A program made the translations under genes and the position numbers. Below are positions 16,056 through 24,128 of a stretch of 64,000 nt of DNA, piece by piece. Source of the stretch: Propionibacteriaceae bacterium (GTDB taxonomy: Bacteria; Actinomycetota; Actinomycetes; Propionibacteriales; Propionibacteriaceae); the NCBI GenBank assembly GCA_016717345.1, contig JADKFR010000003.1:186001-250000 (forward strand), written 5' to 3'. The notes under the pieces were generated by a model. That model had not been told where the DNA came from, did no database searches, and saw only the letters and a list, made by a program, of their open reading frames with translations. Every line of letters begins with the position of its first letter. Position 1 is the stretch's first letter.

Positions 16056-19000
16056 TCAGCTGTCCAGTGCCGCGATCGCGGCCCGGATCCGCTTGGCGGA
16101 GACGGGCACCGCCGTCCGCAGCGCCTGGGCGAACAGGCCCACCCGCAACTCCTCCAGCAGCCAGCCGATCTGAGCCACCTGATCCGGAAGCGGACCCGAA
16201 GGATAACGCTGGCAGAGCCGGGCGAACTCGTCCTCCAGCGCGGTCATGGTCGCCAGGCTTTCGGCGTCCCTGGCCGGGTTGATGCCCAGGGTCTCGATGC
16301 GTCGCAGCATGGCGCGCAGGTAGGTGGGGAGTCTCGGCCACCACGTGACGGGAGTGGCCGCGATGAATCCGGGAAAGAGCAGGCCGTCGAGTTGTTCGGC
16401 GAGGTCGCCACGAGCCGGCTCAGGCACGGAGGGCAGCAACCGCCGCACCTCGCCGGCCAGCCCCAGCACCTCCCCGGTGGCGTCCACCACCTGTTGCATG
16501 GTCGGGGCGGCAGCTGTCCTCACCTGGTCACGCAGCCGACCGAACGCCTCGGCGTCACGCACGTCGCGGCTGCCTCCGGCCTGCTCAACAAGAACACCGA
16601 TGGCACGCAGCCGGGCATCTGCCAGGAGGTCCGGGACCGTTCGGTAGGGCGACGTGGCGAGGGAGAGCTTCGTCCGATTCGAGAGCCGTGAGACCACCCA
16701 CGCCGCCGGATCGGGCGTCGTCAGCGCGATCAGCCGCCGCACCCCGGCTCGGTGACTGGTCACCGCTTCAGCACCGGTGGCGAACACCCGGACCCCTGCC
16801 CGGTCGATCCGGTCTACCAGGGCGGGGTAGCCGACGACCGGATGGCTGAGAGACTCGGGAAGCTCGCCGAACTCCCAGGTGGTGGCGCCCTCATGGGTGA
16901 GGTGGGCCGCCGCGCGATCCAAGGTCGCCGCGAGGTGACCGCCGAGCTCGGCGGCGAGCGCCTCCAGGTCGCGCCCCAGGACGGGTCCGGAGCCCGGTCG
17001 CTCCACCCGGAACCGCACCCGCAGGTGCTCCTCGATCGCGGACGGCTCCCAAGCCGATGCGGGCACCTCGACGCCGTTGAGCGCCCGAATCGCGCGGGAC
17101 AAGGCCAACCACAGTGGTTCGGAGCGATCGGGGTCGTCACCCAACCAGTCCAACGCTCGTTGCGCCGTGTCGGGGGCGGGGACGAGTCGGGTGCGCCACT
17201 GCTTGGGCAGGGCTCTGATCAGTGCGGTCGCGGCATCGCGGCGCAGGCCCGGAACCTGCCAGGTGAACGGCGCGGAAGTCACCCGATTGAGCACTGCCAG
17301 CGGAATCGTCACGGTCACGCCGTCTCGCCCCGACCCTGGATCGAAGACGTACTCGACGTCCAGGTCCACCTCGCCAACCCGCCACTGCGACGGATAGTCG
17401 GTGTCGCTGGGGGCCGGCGCGTCGGTGACCAGGAGGTCCGCGACGCTCAGATCGAGCAGGTGCTCATCGACCCGCCGGGCATCGCGCCACCACCGATCGA
17501 AGTGCGCGACCGAGACGATACCGGCCGGGACGCGGGCTTCATAGAACGCGGCGATCGCAGCATCGTCGACCACGAGATCACGCCGTCGGCCGCGTTCCTG
17601 GAGTTCCTCGGCCTCGGCCCGGACGGCCTGGTTGCGCGCCCAGAAGTGGTGACGGGTCCGCCATTGTCCTTCGACCAGCGCTGAGGCGATGAAGACCTCC
17701 CGGGCGACAGCGGGGTCGATGGCGCCGTAGGACACCGTGCGCCCGGCCACGATCGGCACGCCCAGCAAGGTGACCGTTTCGCTGGCGACGCATTGTCCCC
17801 CACGCTGCGACCAGTGCGGTTCGGAGTAGGTGCGTTTCAGGAGGTGGGACCCCACTTCCTCGACCCAGGCCGCTTCGATGGGCGCGACGGTTCTGGCCCA
17901 CAACCTCGTGGTCTCGACCAGCTCAACCGCCATCACCAGGTCCGGCCGGGTTCTCGCCGCCGAGGAACCAGGATTGATGGCGAACCGAGATCCCCTGGCG
18001 CCCTGGTACTCCGGTGGTCCGAGCCGACGCCGGGAGATCCGTTGGCCCGGGCGCTGTCCTGGGGACGTGGACGGCCGGTCGTCCAACAAGCCCACGTGTG
18101 ACAGCAACCCCGACAGCACCGCCACATGGACGCGGTCGAGTCCGGCCGGCTCACTGTTGCGTTGCAGATGGAGTTCGTCACACGCTTCACGCACCTGGGT
18201 GTGCAGATCCTGCCATTCGCGCACCCGCAGAAAGTTGAGGTACTCCTCCCGGCACAGTCGGCGGAACGCGTTGCCGCTGAGTTGGCGCCGCTGGTCACGG
18301 AGGTACTGCCACAACCGCAGCACAGCGGCGATGTCGGACCCGTCGGGGGTCGGTGCGTCCCCCTCGGCAGCGGAGGCCAGGGGTGCCCAGAAGCGTCGGT
18401 GGGCCGCGTCCGCGGCAGGTTGCGCATCGGTGGGGCGCTCCCGGACGTCCTGGATGGCCAGCCCTGCGACGATGGCCTGCACCTCCCGCAGGCACCCCTG
18501 TCGTTCCGCCTCGACCAGCATCCGCCCCAGTCGTGGGTCGATCGGCAGTCGGGCCAACTGGCGCCCCACGGCGGTCAGCCGCACCCGGTCGGCGTCGCCG
18601 CGCCGTCCCGTCCCGTCCAGCGCTCCCAGCTCACGCAGCAGCCGGACGCCGTCGCGCACCTGGCTGGCATCGGGTGGTTCGAGGAAGGGAAAGTCGGTGA
18701 TCTCTCCCAAGCGCGCCTCGGCCATCTGCAGGATGACCGAGGCAAGGTTGGTCCTCAGGATTTCAGGCTCGGTGAACTCCGGCCGCGAGGCGAAGTCCTC
18801 CTCGTCGTAGAGCCGGATACACACCCCCGGCCCGAGCCGGCCACACCGTCCGGAACGCTGGTTGGCCGATGCCTGGGAGATGGGCTCGATGGGGAGTCGC
18901 TGCACCTTGGTGCGAGCCGAGTAGCGAGAGATCCGGGCGAACCCAGGGTCAACGACGTAGCGAATCCCCGGAACCGTCAGGGAGGTCTCGGCGACGTTGG

Positions 19001-19838
19001 TGGCCAGCACGATCCGGCGACCGGTATGCGCGGAGAAGACGCGATGCTGCTCGGCCGCCGAGAGCCGGGCGTACAGCGGCAGGGTCTGGGTGAACCGCAG
19101 GTCCAGGGCGGCGATGGCTTCGGCGGTGTCGCGGATCTCCCGCTCCCCCGAGCAGAACACCAGAATGTCACCGGCCGGGAGCGCTGCCAGTTCGGCGACC
19201 GCGGCACAGGTTGCGTCGATCAGGTCGGCGTCGCGCCCCCCGGTGGCCAGCACCGGACGGTAGCGAATTTCAACCGGGAAGGTTCGGCCCGGAATCTCCA
19301 CGACCGGGGCACCCCCGAAGTGCTCAGCGAAACGAGCAGTGTCGATGGTGGCTGAGGTGACGATGACCCGCAGGTCGGGCCGTCGCGGCAAGAGCTGCTT
19401 GAGGTAGCCCAGCAGGAAGTCGATGTTGAGGCTGCGCTCGTGCGCCTCGTCGATGATGATCGTGTCGTAACGACGCAACTCCCGGTCGTGGCCGATTTCG
19501 GCCAGCATGATGCCGTCGGTCATCACCTTGACCCGGGTCTGGCGGGAGGTCCTGGTCGCGAAACGCACCTGGTACCCGACTGTCTGCCCCAGCGGCTCAC
19601 CGAGTTCTTCGGCTATCCGCTCCGCGACGCTGCGAGCGGCGATCCGTCGGGGCTGGGTGTGGCCGATCCTTCCCCGTCCGGCCAGCAGACAGATCTTGGG
19701 GAGCTGGGTCGTCTTGCCCGAACCGGTGGCGCCTGCCACGACCACGACCTGATGATGCTCAAGGAGATCTCGGATCTCGCTGACCGCGGCCGAGATCGGC
19801 AACGCGTCATCGAATCGCAGACGTGGTTCGGCAGCCAT
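16056..19838 (-). CDS. hrpA: DEAH-box ATP-dependent RNA helicase HrpA
   Basis: 1260-residue helicase, the usual HrpA length. Walker A GATGSGKTTQ (residues 36-45), DEAH in IIIDEAHERS, SAT motif III (VTSATID), motif VI QRSGRCGRLGPG, then the HA2 domain and the long DUF3418 C-terminal region. HrpA-type enzymes rescue stalled ribosomes and process mRNA in E. coli. TAGGGT lies nine bases before the ATG, with GGGGAGG between. In Corynebacterium an hrpA-like gene also lies near nrdR/lexA, as it does here within 10 kb. Confidence 0.93.
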   Translation of the reverse strand: MAAEPRLRFDDALPISAAVSEIRDLLEHHQVVVVAGATGSGKTTQLPKICLLAGRGRIGHTQPRRIAARSVAERIAEELGEPLGQTVGYQVRFATRTSRQTRVKVMTDGIMLAEIGHDRELRRYDTIIIDEAHERSLNIDFLLGYLKQLLPRRPDLRVIVTSATIDTARFAEHFGGAPVVEIPGRTFPVEIRYRPVLATGGRDADLIDATCAAVAELAALPAGDILVFCSGEREIRDTAEAIAALDLRFTQTLPLYARLSAAEQHRVFSAHTGRRIVLATNVAETSLTVPGIRYVVDPGFARISRYSARTKVQRLPIEPISQASANQRSGRCGRLGPGVCIRLYDEEDFASRPEFTEPEILRTNLASVILQMAEARLGEITDFPFLEPPDASQVRDGVRLLRELGALDGTGRRGDADRVRLTAVGRQLARLPIDPRLGRMLVEAERQGCLREVQAIVAGLAIQDVRERPTDAQPAADAAHRRFWAPLASAAEGDAPTPDGSDIAAVLRLWQYLRDQRRQLSGNAFRRLCREEYLNFLRVREWQDLHTQVREACDELHLQRNSEPAGLDRVHVAVLSGLLSHVGLLDDRPSTSPGQRPGQRISRRRLGPPEYQGARGSRFAINPGSSAARTRPDLVMAVELVETTRLWARTVAPIEAAWVEEVGSHLLKRTYSEPHWSQRGGQCVASETVTLLGVPIVAGRTVSYGAIDPAVAREVFIASALVEGQWRTRHHFWARNQAVRAEAEELQERGRRRDLVVDDAAIAAFYEARVPAGIVSVAHFDRWWRDARRVDEHLLDLSVADLLVTDAPAPSDTDYPSQWRVGEVDLDVEYVFDPGSGRDGVTVTIPLAVLNRVTSAPFTWQVPGLRRDAATALIRALPKQWRTRLVPAPDTAQRALDWLGDDPDRSEPLWLALSRAIRALNGVEVPASAWEPSAIEEHLRVRFRVERPGSGPVLGRDLEALAAELGGHLAATLDRAAAHLTHEGATTWEFGELPESLSHPVVGYPALVDRIDRAGVRVFATGAEAVTSHRAGVRRLIALTTPDPAAWVVSRLSNRTKLSLATSPYRTVPDLLADARLRAIGVLVEQAGGSRDVRDAEAFGRLRDQVRTAAAPTMQQVVDATGEVLGLAGEVRRLLPSVPEPARGDLAEQLDGLLFPGFIAATPVTWWPRLPTYLRAMLRRIETLGINPARDAESLATMTALEDEFARLCQRYPSGPLPDQVAQIGWLLEELRVGLFAQALRTAVPVSAKRIRAAIAALDS

Positions 19839-19869
19839 GGCCTCCCCACCCTACGTCGCCGTGCCAGCC

Positions 19870-20769
19870 TCAGGAACCGTGGCTGTCGCGATCGCGGATC
19901 GTGCCGACGGGGCAGAGCGCATGCGTCATCAGCCCCCGCGTGATCCCGCCCACCGAATAGGTCGGGAAGCTCGGGTGGACCTCGACGATCATCAGGTCCA
20001 CGTCGGCGGTGCGAGCGACCAGGACGTCCAACGGGTTGCCATAGCCGACTTCGACGCTGACGGGGACATCGGGGTGGCCGGCGGACAGGGGGGCGATCAT
20101 CTGCTCCACGCGAGCCCGCGTGATGGCGATCGCCTCGTCCTGCTGCGCCTGGCTGGGCGCACCCGAGTGGAAGAACCGGCTCACGGGAGCCCGACAGACA
20201 CTCAGTACCACGACTGCCCCACCACGGCGACCGCACTCCTGCAGCGCCCATTCCAAGGCATTCTCGCCCTTGGCTGCGGTGCTGACGCCGACCCCGATCA
20301 GGCCGGTCCGCTGAGCCGGCTGGACATCACCCGAGGTCACCACAATGACCGGGCAGCGTGCGGTGCCGGCGATCCCCACCGCCGTGGAACCGACGAAGCC
20401 ACGCTCACCGGAGGCCACCGAACGGCGCCCCACAACGATCAGGGAGGCGGCCTCACTGAAGTGCGCGAGAGCGGCCGCCGGGTTCCCGAGTTCGACCTGG
20501 GTCCGGACCCTTTCGGCGGGCAGTCCGAGGGCCATCGCCTCCTGGACCCCGGCCGTCAGCAACTCCTGCGCGGCTGCGCGAATCTCGTCCGGATCGAAGA
20601 CCACACCCCACGCGCTGTTCAGGACGGTGTCGTCGACCGCATGCAGCAATACCAGTTCAGCGCTTCTGACCAGAGCCTCAGCCGCTCCGTAAGCCAGCGC
20701 GCGGGAGGAATCGTCGGAGCCATCGAACCCGACGATGACTCGCGGGGGACCGTCATACGCTTTGAGCAC
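19870..20769 (-). CDS. Tandem universal stress protein
   Basis: 299 residues with two UspA domains. The first (residues 10-145) ends with the ATP-binding pattern VVGRRSVASGERGFVGSTAVG; the second (about 155-295) has a degenerate equivalent, suggesting one nucleotide-binding and one non-binding half, common in actinobacterial tandem USPs. The GTG follows TAGGGT by six bases. It overlaps the end of the upstream PNPOx-like gene by 17 bases. Confidence 0.88.
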   Translation of the reverse strand: MLKAYDGPPRVIVGFDGSDDSSRALAYGAAEALVRSAELVLLHAVDDTVLNSAWGVVFDPDEIRAAAQELLTAGVQEAMALGLPAERVRTQVELGNPAAALAHFSEAASLIVVGRRSVASGERGFVGSTAVGIAGTARCPVIVVTSGDVQPAQRTGLIGVGVSTAAKGENALEWALQECGRRGGAVVVLSVCRAPVSRFFHSGAPSQAQQDEAIAITRARVEQMIAPLSAGHPDVPVSVEVGYGNPLDVLVARTADVDLMIVEVHPSFPTYSVGGITRGLMTHALCPVGTIRDRDSHGS

Positions 20770-21181
20770 GCTCAGACCCTAGCGTCGGCCAGTCCCCCGA
20801 GACGACCCTTCCGGTGTACTCGTGCGGCTCGATGACGATCACCAGGTGCCGATCCCCCGGCGCCCACGGCGTAGGAAGTTCGACATCGGCGCTTCCATCG
20901 AAGCGACGACTCGTGCCACGCACCAACACGCTCCACCCGGTCAAAGTGGATTCATCGAGGTCGTCGATCTGGAAACACACCTGCGTCCCCTCCGCCAGGC
21001 TGCTCAGCAGCGTCGTGGGAGCTGTGCGGAAGAGGATCTGGTCGTCGCGCACCACGTAGGCCACCGGCTGGATGGTCGGGCCCGCCGCCGCAGCCCAGCC
21101 GAGGCGCCCTACGGTGTGGGTTCCGAGGATCTCCTGGCACTCGGCCGGCGACAGGCTGATGTCGTGTCCCTTCTCATCCAT
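20753..21181 (-). CDS. Pyridoxamine 5'-phosphate oxidase-like FMN/F420-binding protein
   Basis: 142-residue split-beta-barrel protein: VGRLGWAAAAGPTIQPVAYVVRDDQILFRT and VCFQIDDLDESTLTGWSVLVRGTSRRF are typical of the Rv1155/Rv2607-like PNPOx-fold group that binds FMN or F420 or neither. Function cannot be assigned beyond fold. Such genes commonly sit beside universal stress genes in the DosR-type stress clusters of actinobacteria, as here. TAGCGT lies six bases before the ATG. Confidence 0.82.
   Translation of the reverse strand: MDEKGHDISLSPAECQEILGTHTVGRLGWAAAAGPTIQPVAYVVRDDQILFRTAPTTLLSSLAEGTQVCFQIDDLDESTLTGWSVLVRGTSRRFDGSADVELPTPWAPGDRHLVIVIEPHEYTGRVVSGDWPTLGSERAQSV
20776..20781 (-). promoter_or_regulatory. 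-10 element of USP gene
   Basis: Minus strand reads TAGGGT six bases before GTG 20769, inside the end of the upstream gene; suggests an extra internal leaderless transcript. Confidence 0.4.
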
Positions 21182-21187
21182 CCGCCC

Positions 21188-21193
21188 ACGCTA
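21188..21193 (-). promoter_or_regulatory. -10 element of leaderless PNPOx-like gene
   Basis: Minus strand reads TAGCGT six bases before the ATG at 21181. Confidence 0.5.
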
Positions 21194-21240
21194 GCCCGGG
21201 TGAGTGACCCGTCCAAACCCGCACCCAGGACGCGGACGAC

Positions 21241-22164
21241 TCACTCCTGATCCGCGAAGAAGGTCCTGCCCTTGAGCCGGGTGGCCAACTCGTCATCCAG
21301 CGCGTCAGCGACCCACGTCATCGCCTCCAAAGCCTGCCTCAAGTGCGCTGGGACGAACGGCTGAGCGAACAGCGAGATGCTCGCGAAGACACGATCCCGG
21401 ACCAAGAGGAATCGGACGAACCGCACGTCGGTGTTGAGGTCGCTGAGAATCTCCATGGCACGGCTGCGGCCCTCCACCTCCAGCACCAAGGGGGAGAACA
21501 CGATCACCTCCCGGGCATCCGGGGTGCAGCGGACGAAGACCATGGCACTTCCGACGCGCAGGGTGAAATCACCGTCAGAATCGGTGAGGGGCTGATGACC
21601 CAGAGCTCCGGCCAGTTCACCGCCAACCAGTTCCATCAGCGCAGACAGGGAGGTGGCCCGGATCGCCAACGTCGGAGTCTCGGCGTCGGGCGTCGGCAAC
21701 TCCCGCGGCACCCGTGGGCCCAGGACCTCCGCCAATTGGTCAGGGGCCAGGAACGCCGGGTGTGGCACCGCGAACACCCCGCGCAGGGTCGCCACTGCCA
21801 GGTCGGCGATCGCTCGGGATTCCTCCTGTGGCATGACGAAGGAATGGTTCACCTCGGGCACTTCCCCGAGCGGCGAGGGCGCATCCCATCCCAGCTCGTC
21901 CAGCAGTTGGAGCTGCCGGACGTCCAGTTTGAAAGCATCCGCGAGGACGGCGTTCCCCGACGCCTGGGTGTGGATCGTGCGGTCGGGCCGACAGCTGAAC
22001 CGCACAAAAGGCTCCTGACCAGGCTCTTCGGTCACGATGGCCCCCAACGTGAGCGTACCGTCCGGATCCATCACCGACACCACTTCGCTGAGGCGCTCAG
22101 CGAAAGCCACCCAGGCATCCTCCACAGCGCGGTCCAGGTCGAATTCGTTCATCGGGGCTGGCAT
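21241..22164 (-). CDS. TY-Chap/YbjN domain protein (putative peptide-binding chaperone-like)
   Basis: 307 residues. The N-terminal half (VEDAWVAFAERLSEVV ... PFVRFSCRPDRTIHTQ) resembles the actinobacterial T3SS/YbjN peptide-binding chaperone (TY-Chap) N-terminal domain; the C-terminal 130 residues (RVGSAMVFVRCTPDAREVIVFSPLV ... ILSDLNTDVRFVRFLLV) are YbjN-like. Role unknown. AAGGAG five bases before ATG 22164 decides the start. It stands alone upstream of the stress pair and is divergent from the acyltransferase gene. Confidence 0.7.
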   Translation of the reverse strand: MPAPMNEFDLDRAVEDAWVAFAERLSEVVSVMDPDGTLTLGAIVTEEPGQEPFVRFSCRPDRTIHTQASGNAVLADAFKLDVRQLQLLDELGWDAPSPLGEVPEVNHSFVMPQEESRAIADLAVATLRGVFAVPHPAFLAPDQLAEVLGPRVPRELPTPDAETPTLAIRATSLSALMELVGGELAGALGHQPLTDSDGDFTLRVGSAMVFVRCTPDAREVIVFSPLVLEVEGRSRAMEILSDLNTDVRFVRFLLVRDRVFASISLFAQPFVPAHLRQALEAMTWVADALDDELATRLKGRTFFADQE

Positions 22165-22238
22165 CGGGGCTCCTTCCACGCCGGCCCTTCCAACCTAGCC
22201 CACGGCGAACCACCGTCCCAGGCCCACCTCCAGCCGCC

Positions 22239-22244
22239 TAGGAT
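22239..22244 (+). promoter_or_regulatory. -10 element of acyltransferase gene
   Basis: TAGGAT lies nine bases before the ATG at 22254; no ribosome site. Confidence 0.45.
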
Positions 22245-22253
22245 GAGCCCGCC

Positions 22254-23540
22254 ATGTCACAGCCATCGCCAACCCCGACAGTCCGAAACCACCTGATCGA
22301 CCTCGCCAGGATCGCTTCGGTCGTCATTGTGGTCGTCTTCCATACGCTGCTGTGGGTGATCTCCCTGCGCGACTCAAGGATCTCGGTCGATCCGTGGGCC
22401 CCCGGTCCTGGCTGGTGGTTCGCGAGCTGGTTCTTCGCCAGCATCCCCGTGTTCTTCCTCGCCGCCGGCTTTGCCAATACCGTCATCGTGGACGGCTCCC
22501 GAGCGCGCGGAATCACCTGGAGCCGGTACCTGGTTGAACGCGGAACCCGACTCGCCGGGCCCCTCACCCTCTTCATGGCCGTCTTCGCACTCGTCAGTTC
22601 GCTGCCGGCCTGGTTCGGAGCCCTGGACCCGGCGGTCTCGCTGAGTCGCCAGTTCGCCCAGTTGCTGTGGTTCCTCGTGGTCTATCTAGGGCTGCTCCTG
22701 ACAGCGCCGGTGCTGGTCGCCGCGTTCGACCGGTTCGGCGGGTGGAGCCTGCTGCCGTTGGTGGCCCTTGCGGTCGGGGTGGACGTCATCGTGCGCCACA
22801 CCGGGCAATTCGAGTGGCAGTGGCTCAACCTCGCTGTGATCTGGCCGTTGGCTCACCATTGGGGAGTGGCCTACCACCGCGGGTGGTTTCGAGGCTGGCC
22901 GGTGTGGGGCAGCCTGCTGGTGCTGGTCGGCTGTGCGGCGCTCCTGGTGGCGATGGTGTTCGGTCTCGGCTACCCACCGGCCGCGGTGGCCTGGGCAGAC
23001 ATCCTGGTGGCCAACCTCCAACCCCCCACCGTGGCCGTTCTGGTCCTCGGTTTGGCCCAAGCCAGCGCCTTGGGGCTGGCCGAACGTTTCGGGCTGGCTC
23101 GTTCACTGCCGACCCGCCTGGTCGGTCCCGTACACGTGGCCAACGCGCTGCTCTTCACCGTGTACCTGTGGCACATCCCGGTGATCGTTCTTGCGGGCTC
23201 GCTCCTGGCGGGAGGCTCGCTGCTGTGGCCCGCCGCCGCCGGGCTCCTGCTCAGCCAGCCGGTCTTCCTGGTGTTGGTGCTCACCGTGACGGTCGGTCTG
23301 GTGCCGCAGATCGGACGCCTGGAGTGGCGCCTGATCCCACAGGTGGCCGCTGAAGCGCCCGGACGGGGTCTGGCCCCGGTCGCCTTCGTCGTGTTGTGGG
23401 CCGGAGTCGCCGCGGTCTGGAAATGCGGAGCCGTCGTCCATCCCGGCGCTCTGGCCTCGACCGTTTCGGTGGTGTTGTTGTTCGTCGGGATCACCCTGGT
23501 GGCCGGGGCCGCACGCTCACCTCTCGACACCACGGTCTAG
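22254..23540 (+). CDS. Acyltransferase 3 family integral membrane protein
   Basis: 428 residues with about ten hydrophobic segments. The N-terminal LIDLARIASVVIVVVFHTLLWV carries the conserved histidine of the acyltransferase-3 (OafA/NodX) fold, and WLLVVYLGLLLTAPVL-like and VYLWHIPVIVLAGSLL segments fit. Such enzymes transfer acyl groups to exported sugars or lipids; substrate unknown. It is followed after 39 bases by a small membrane protein gene. Confidence 0.8.
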   Translation: MSQPSPTPTVRNHLIDLARIASVVIVVVFHTLLWVISLRDSRISVDPWAPGPGWWFASWFFASIPVFFLAAGFANTVIVDGSRARGITWSRYLVERGTRLAGPLTLFMAVFALVSSLPAWFGALDPAVSLSRQFAQLLWFLVVYLGLLLTAPVLVAAFDRFGGWSLLPLVALAVGVDVIVRHTGQFEWQWLNLAVIWPLAHHWGVAYHRGWFRGWPVWGSLLVLVGCAALLVAMVFGLGYPPAAVAWADILVANLQPPTVAVLVLGLAQASALGLAERFGLARSLPTRLVGPVHVANALLFTVYLWHIPVIVLAGSLLAGGSLLWPAAAGLLLSQPVFLVLVLTVTVGLVPQIGRLEWRLIPQVAAEAPGRGLAPVAFVVLWAGVAAVWKCGAVVHPGALASTVSVVLLFVGITLVAGAARSPLDTTV

Positions 23541-23579
23541 ACTTCAGCAGTCCACACGTCGCCGGCCAGGAGGGACATG

Positions 23580-24053
23580 ATGGACCCTACCCAGTGGGAC
23601 GCGCCCTTCCCCCTCGTGGTGGGTGCCCTGTTTGTCATCGTCATGCTCCGCGCCAACGCCACCTATTGGCTCGGACGGCTCGGCCTGCAGCGAGCCCATC
23701 GCACCCGGTTGGCGGGGGTGTTGAGTTCCCCCGGCTACCAGCAGGCGGCTCGTCGGCTCAATGAATACGGGGCACCGATCATCACGGTCTCGTTCTTGAC
23801 GATCGGCTTCCAGACCCTGGCCAACCTCGCCGCCGGCGCCACCTCGATGCCTCTGGGCCGCTACCTTCCGGCAGTCACCCTGGGCGCCGTGATGTGGGCG
23901 TTCCTGTACGCCACGCTCGGCACCGTGGGGGTGGACCTGCTGGGCAGGCTGTGGACGATCTCGCCGCTGCTGTCCATCGGCGTCGGAGTGGCAGCCCTGA
24001 CCGGCTTCGTGGTCTGGGTGCGATGGCGCCACCGGAAGGCGCAGGCCGGCTGA
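23580..24053 (+). CDS. Small VTT/DedA-like membrane protein
   Basis: 157 residues, four predicted membrane segments. LRANATYWLGRLGLQRAHRTR and GAPIITVSFLTIGFQTLANLAAGATSMPLGRYLPAVTLGAVMWAFLYATLG resemble the core of SNARE-associated VTT/DedA proteins but the protein is shorter than the usual 200. The second of two ATGs (23580) is preferred from the distance to GGAGGG. Lipid scrambling is known for DedA relatives; assignment here is tentative. Confidence 0.6.
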   Translation: MDPTQWDAPFPLVVGALFVIVMLRANATYWLGRLGLQRAHRTRLAGVLSSPGYQQAARRLNEYGAPIITVSFLTIGFQTLANLAAGATSMPLGRYLPAVTLGAVMWAFLYATLGTVGVDLLGRLWTISPLLSIGVGVAALTGFVVWVRWRHRKAQAG

Positions 24054-24128
24054 GCTTCACCGTCGCCGCACCTGGGAACCCCGGGAGCAGCAGCTGCCCA
24101 TTGCCCCCGGGGCGTGCCGTGGAAGACC

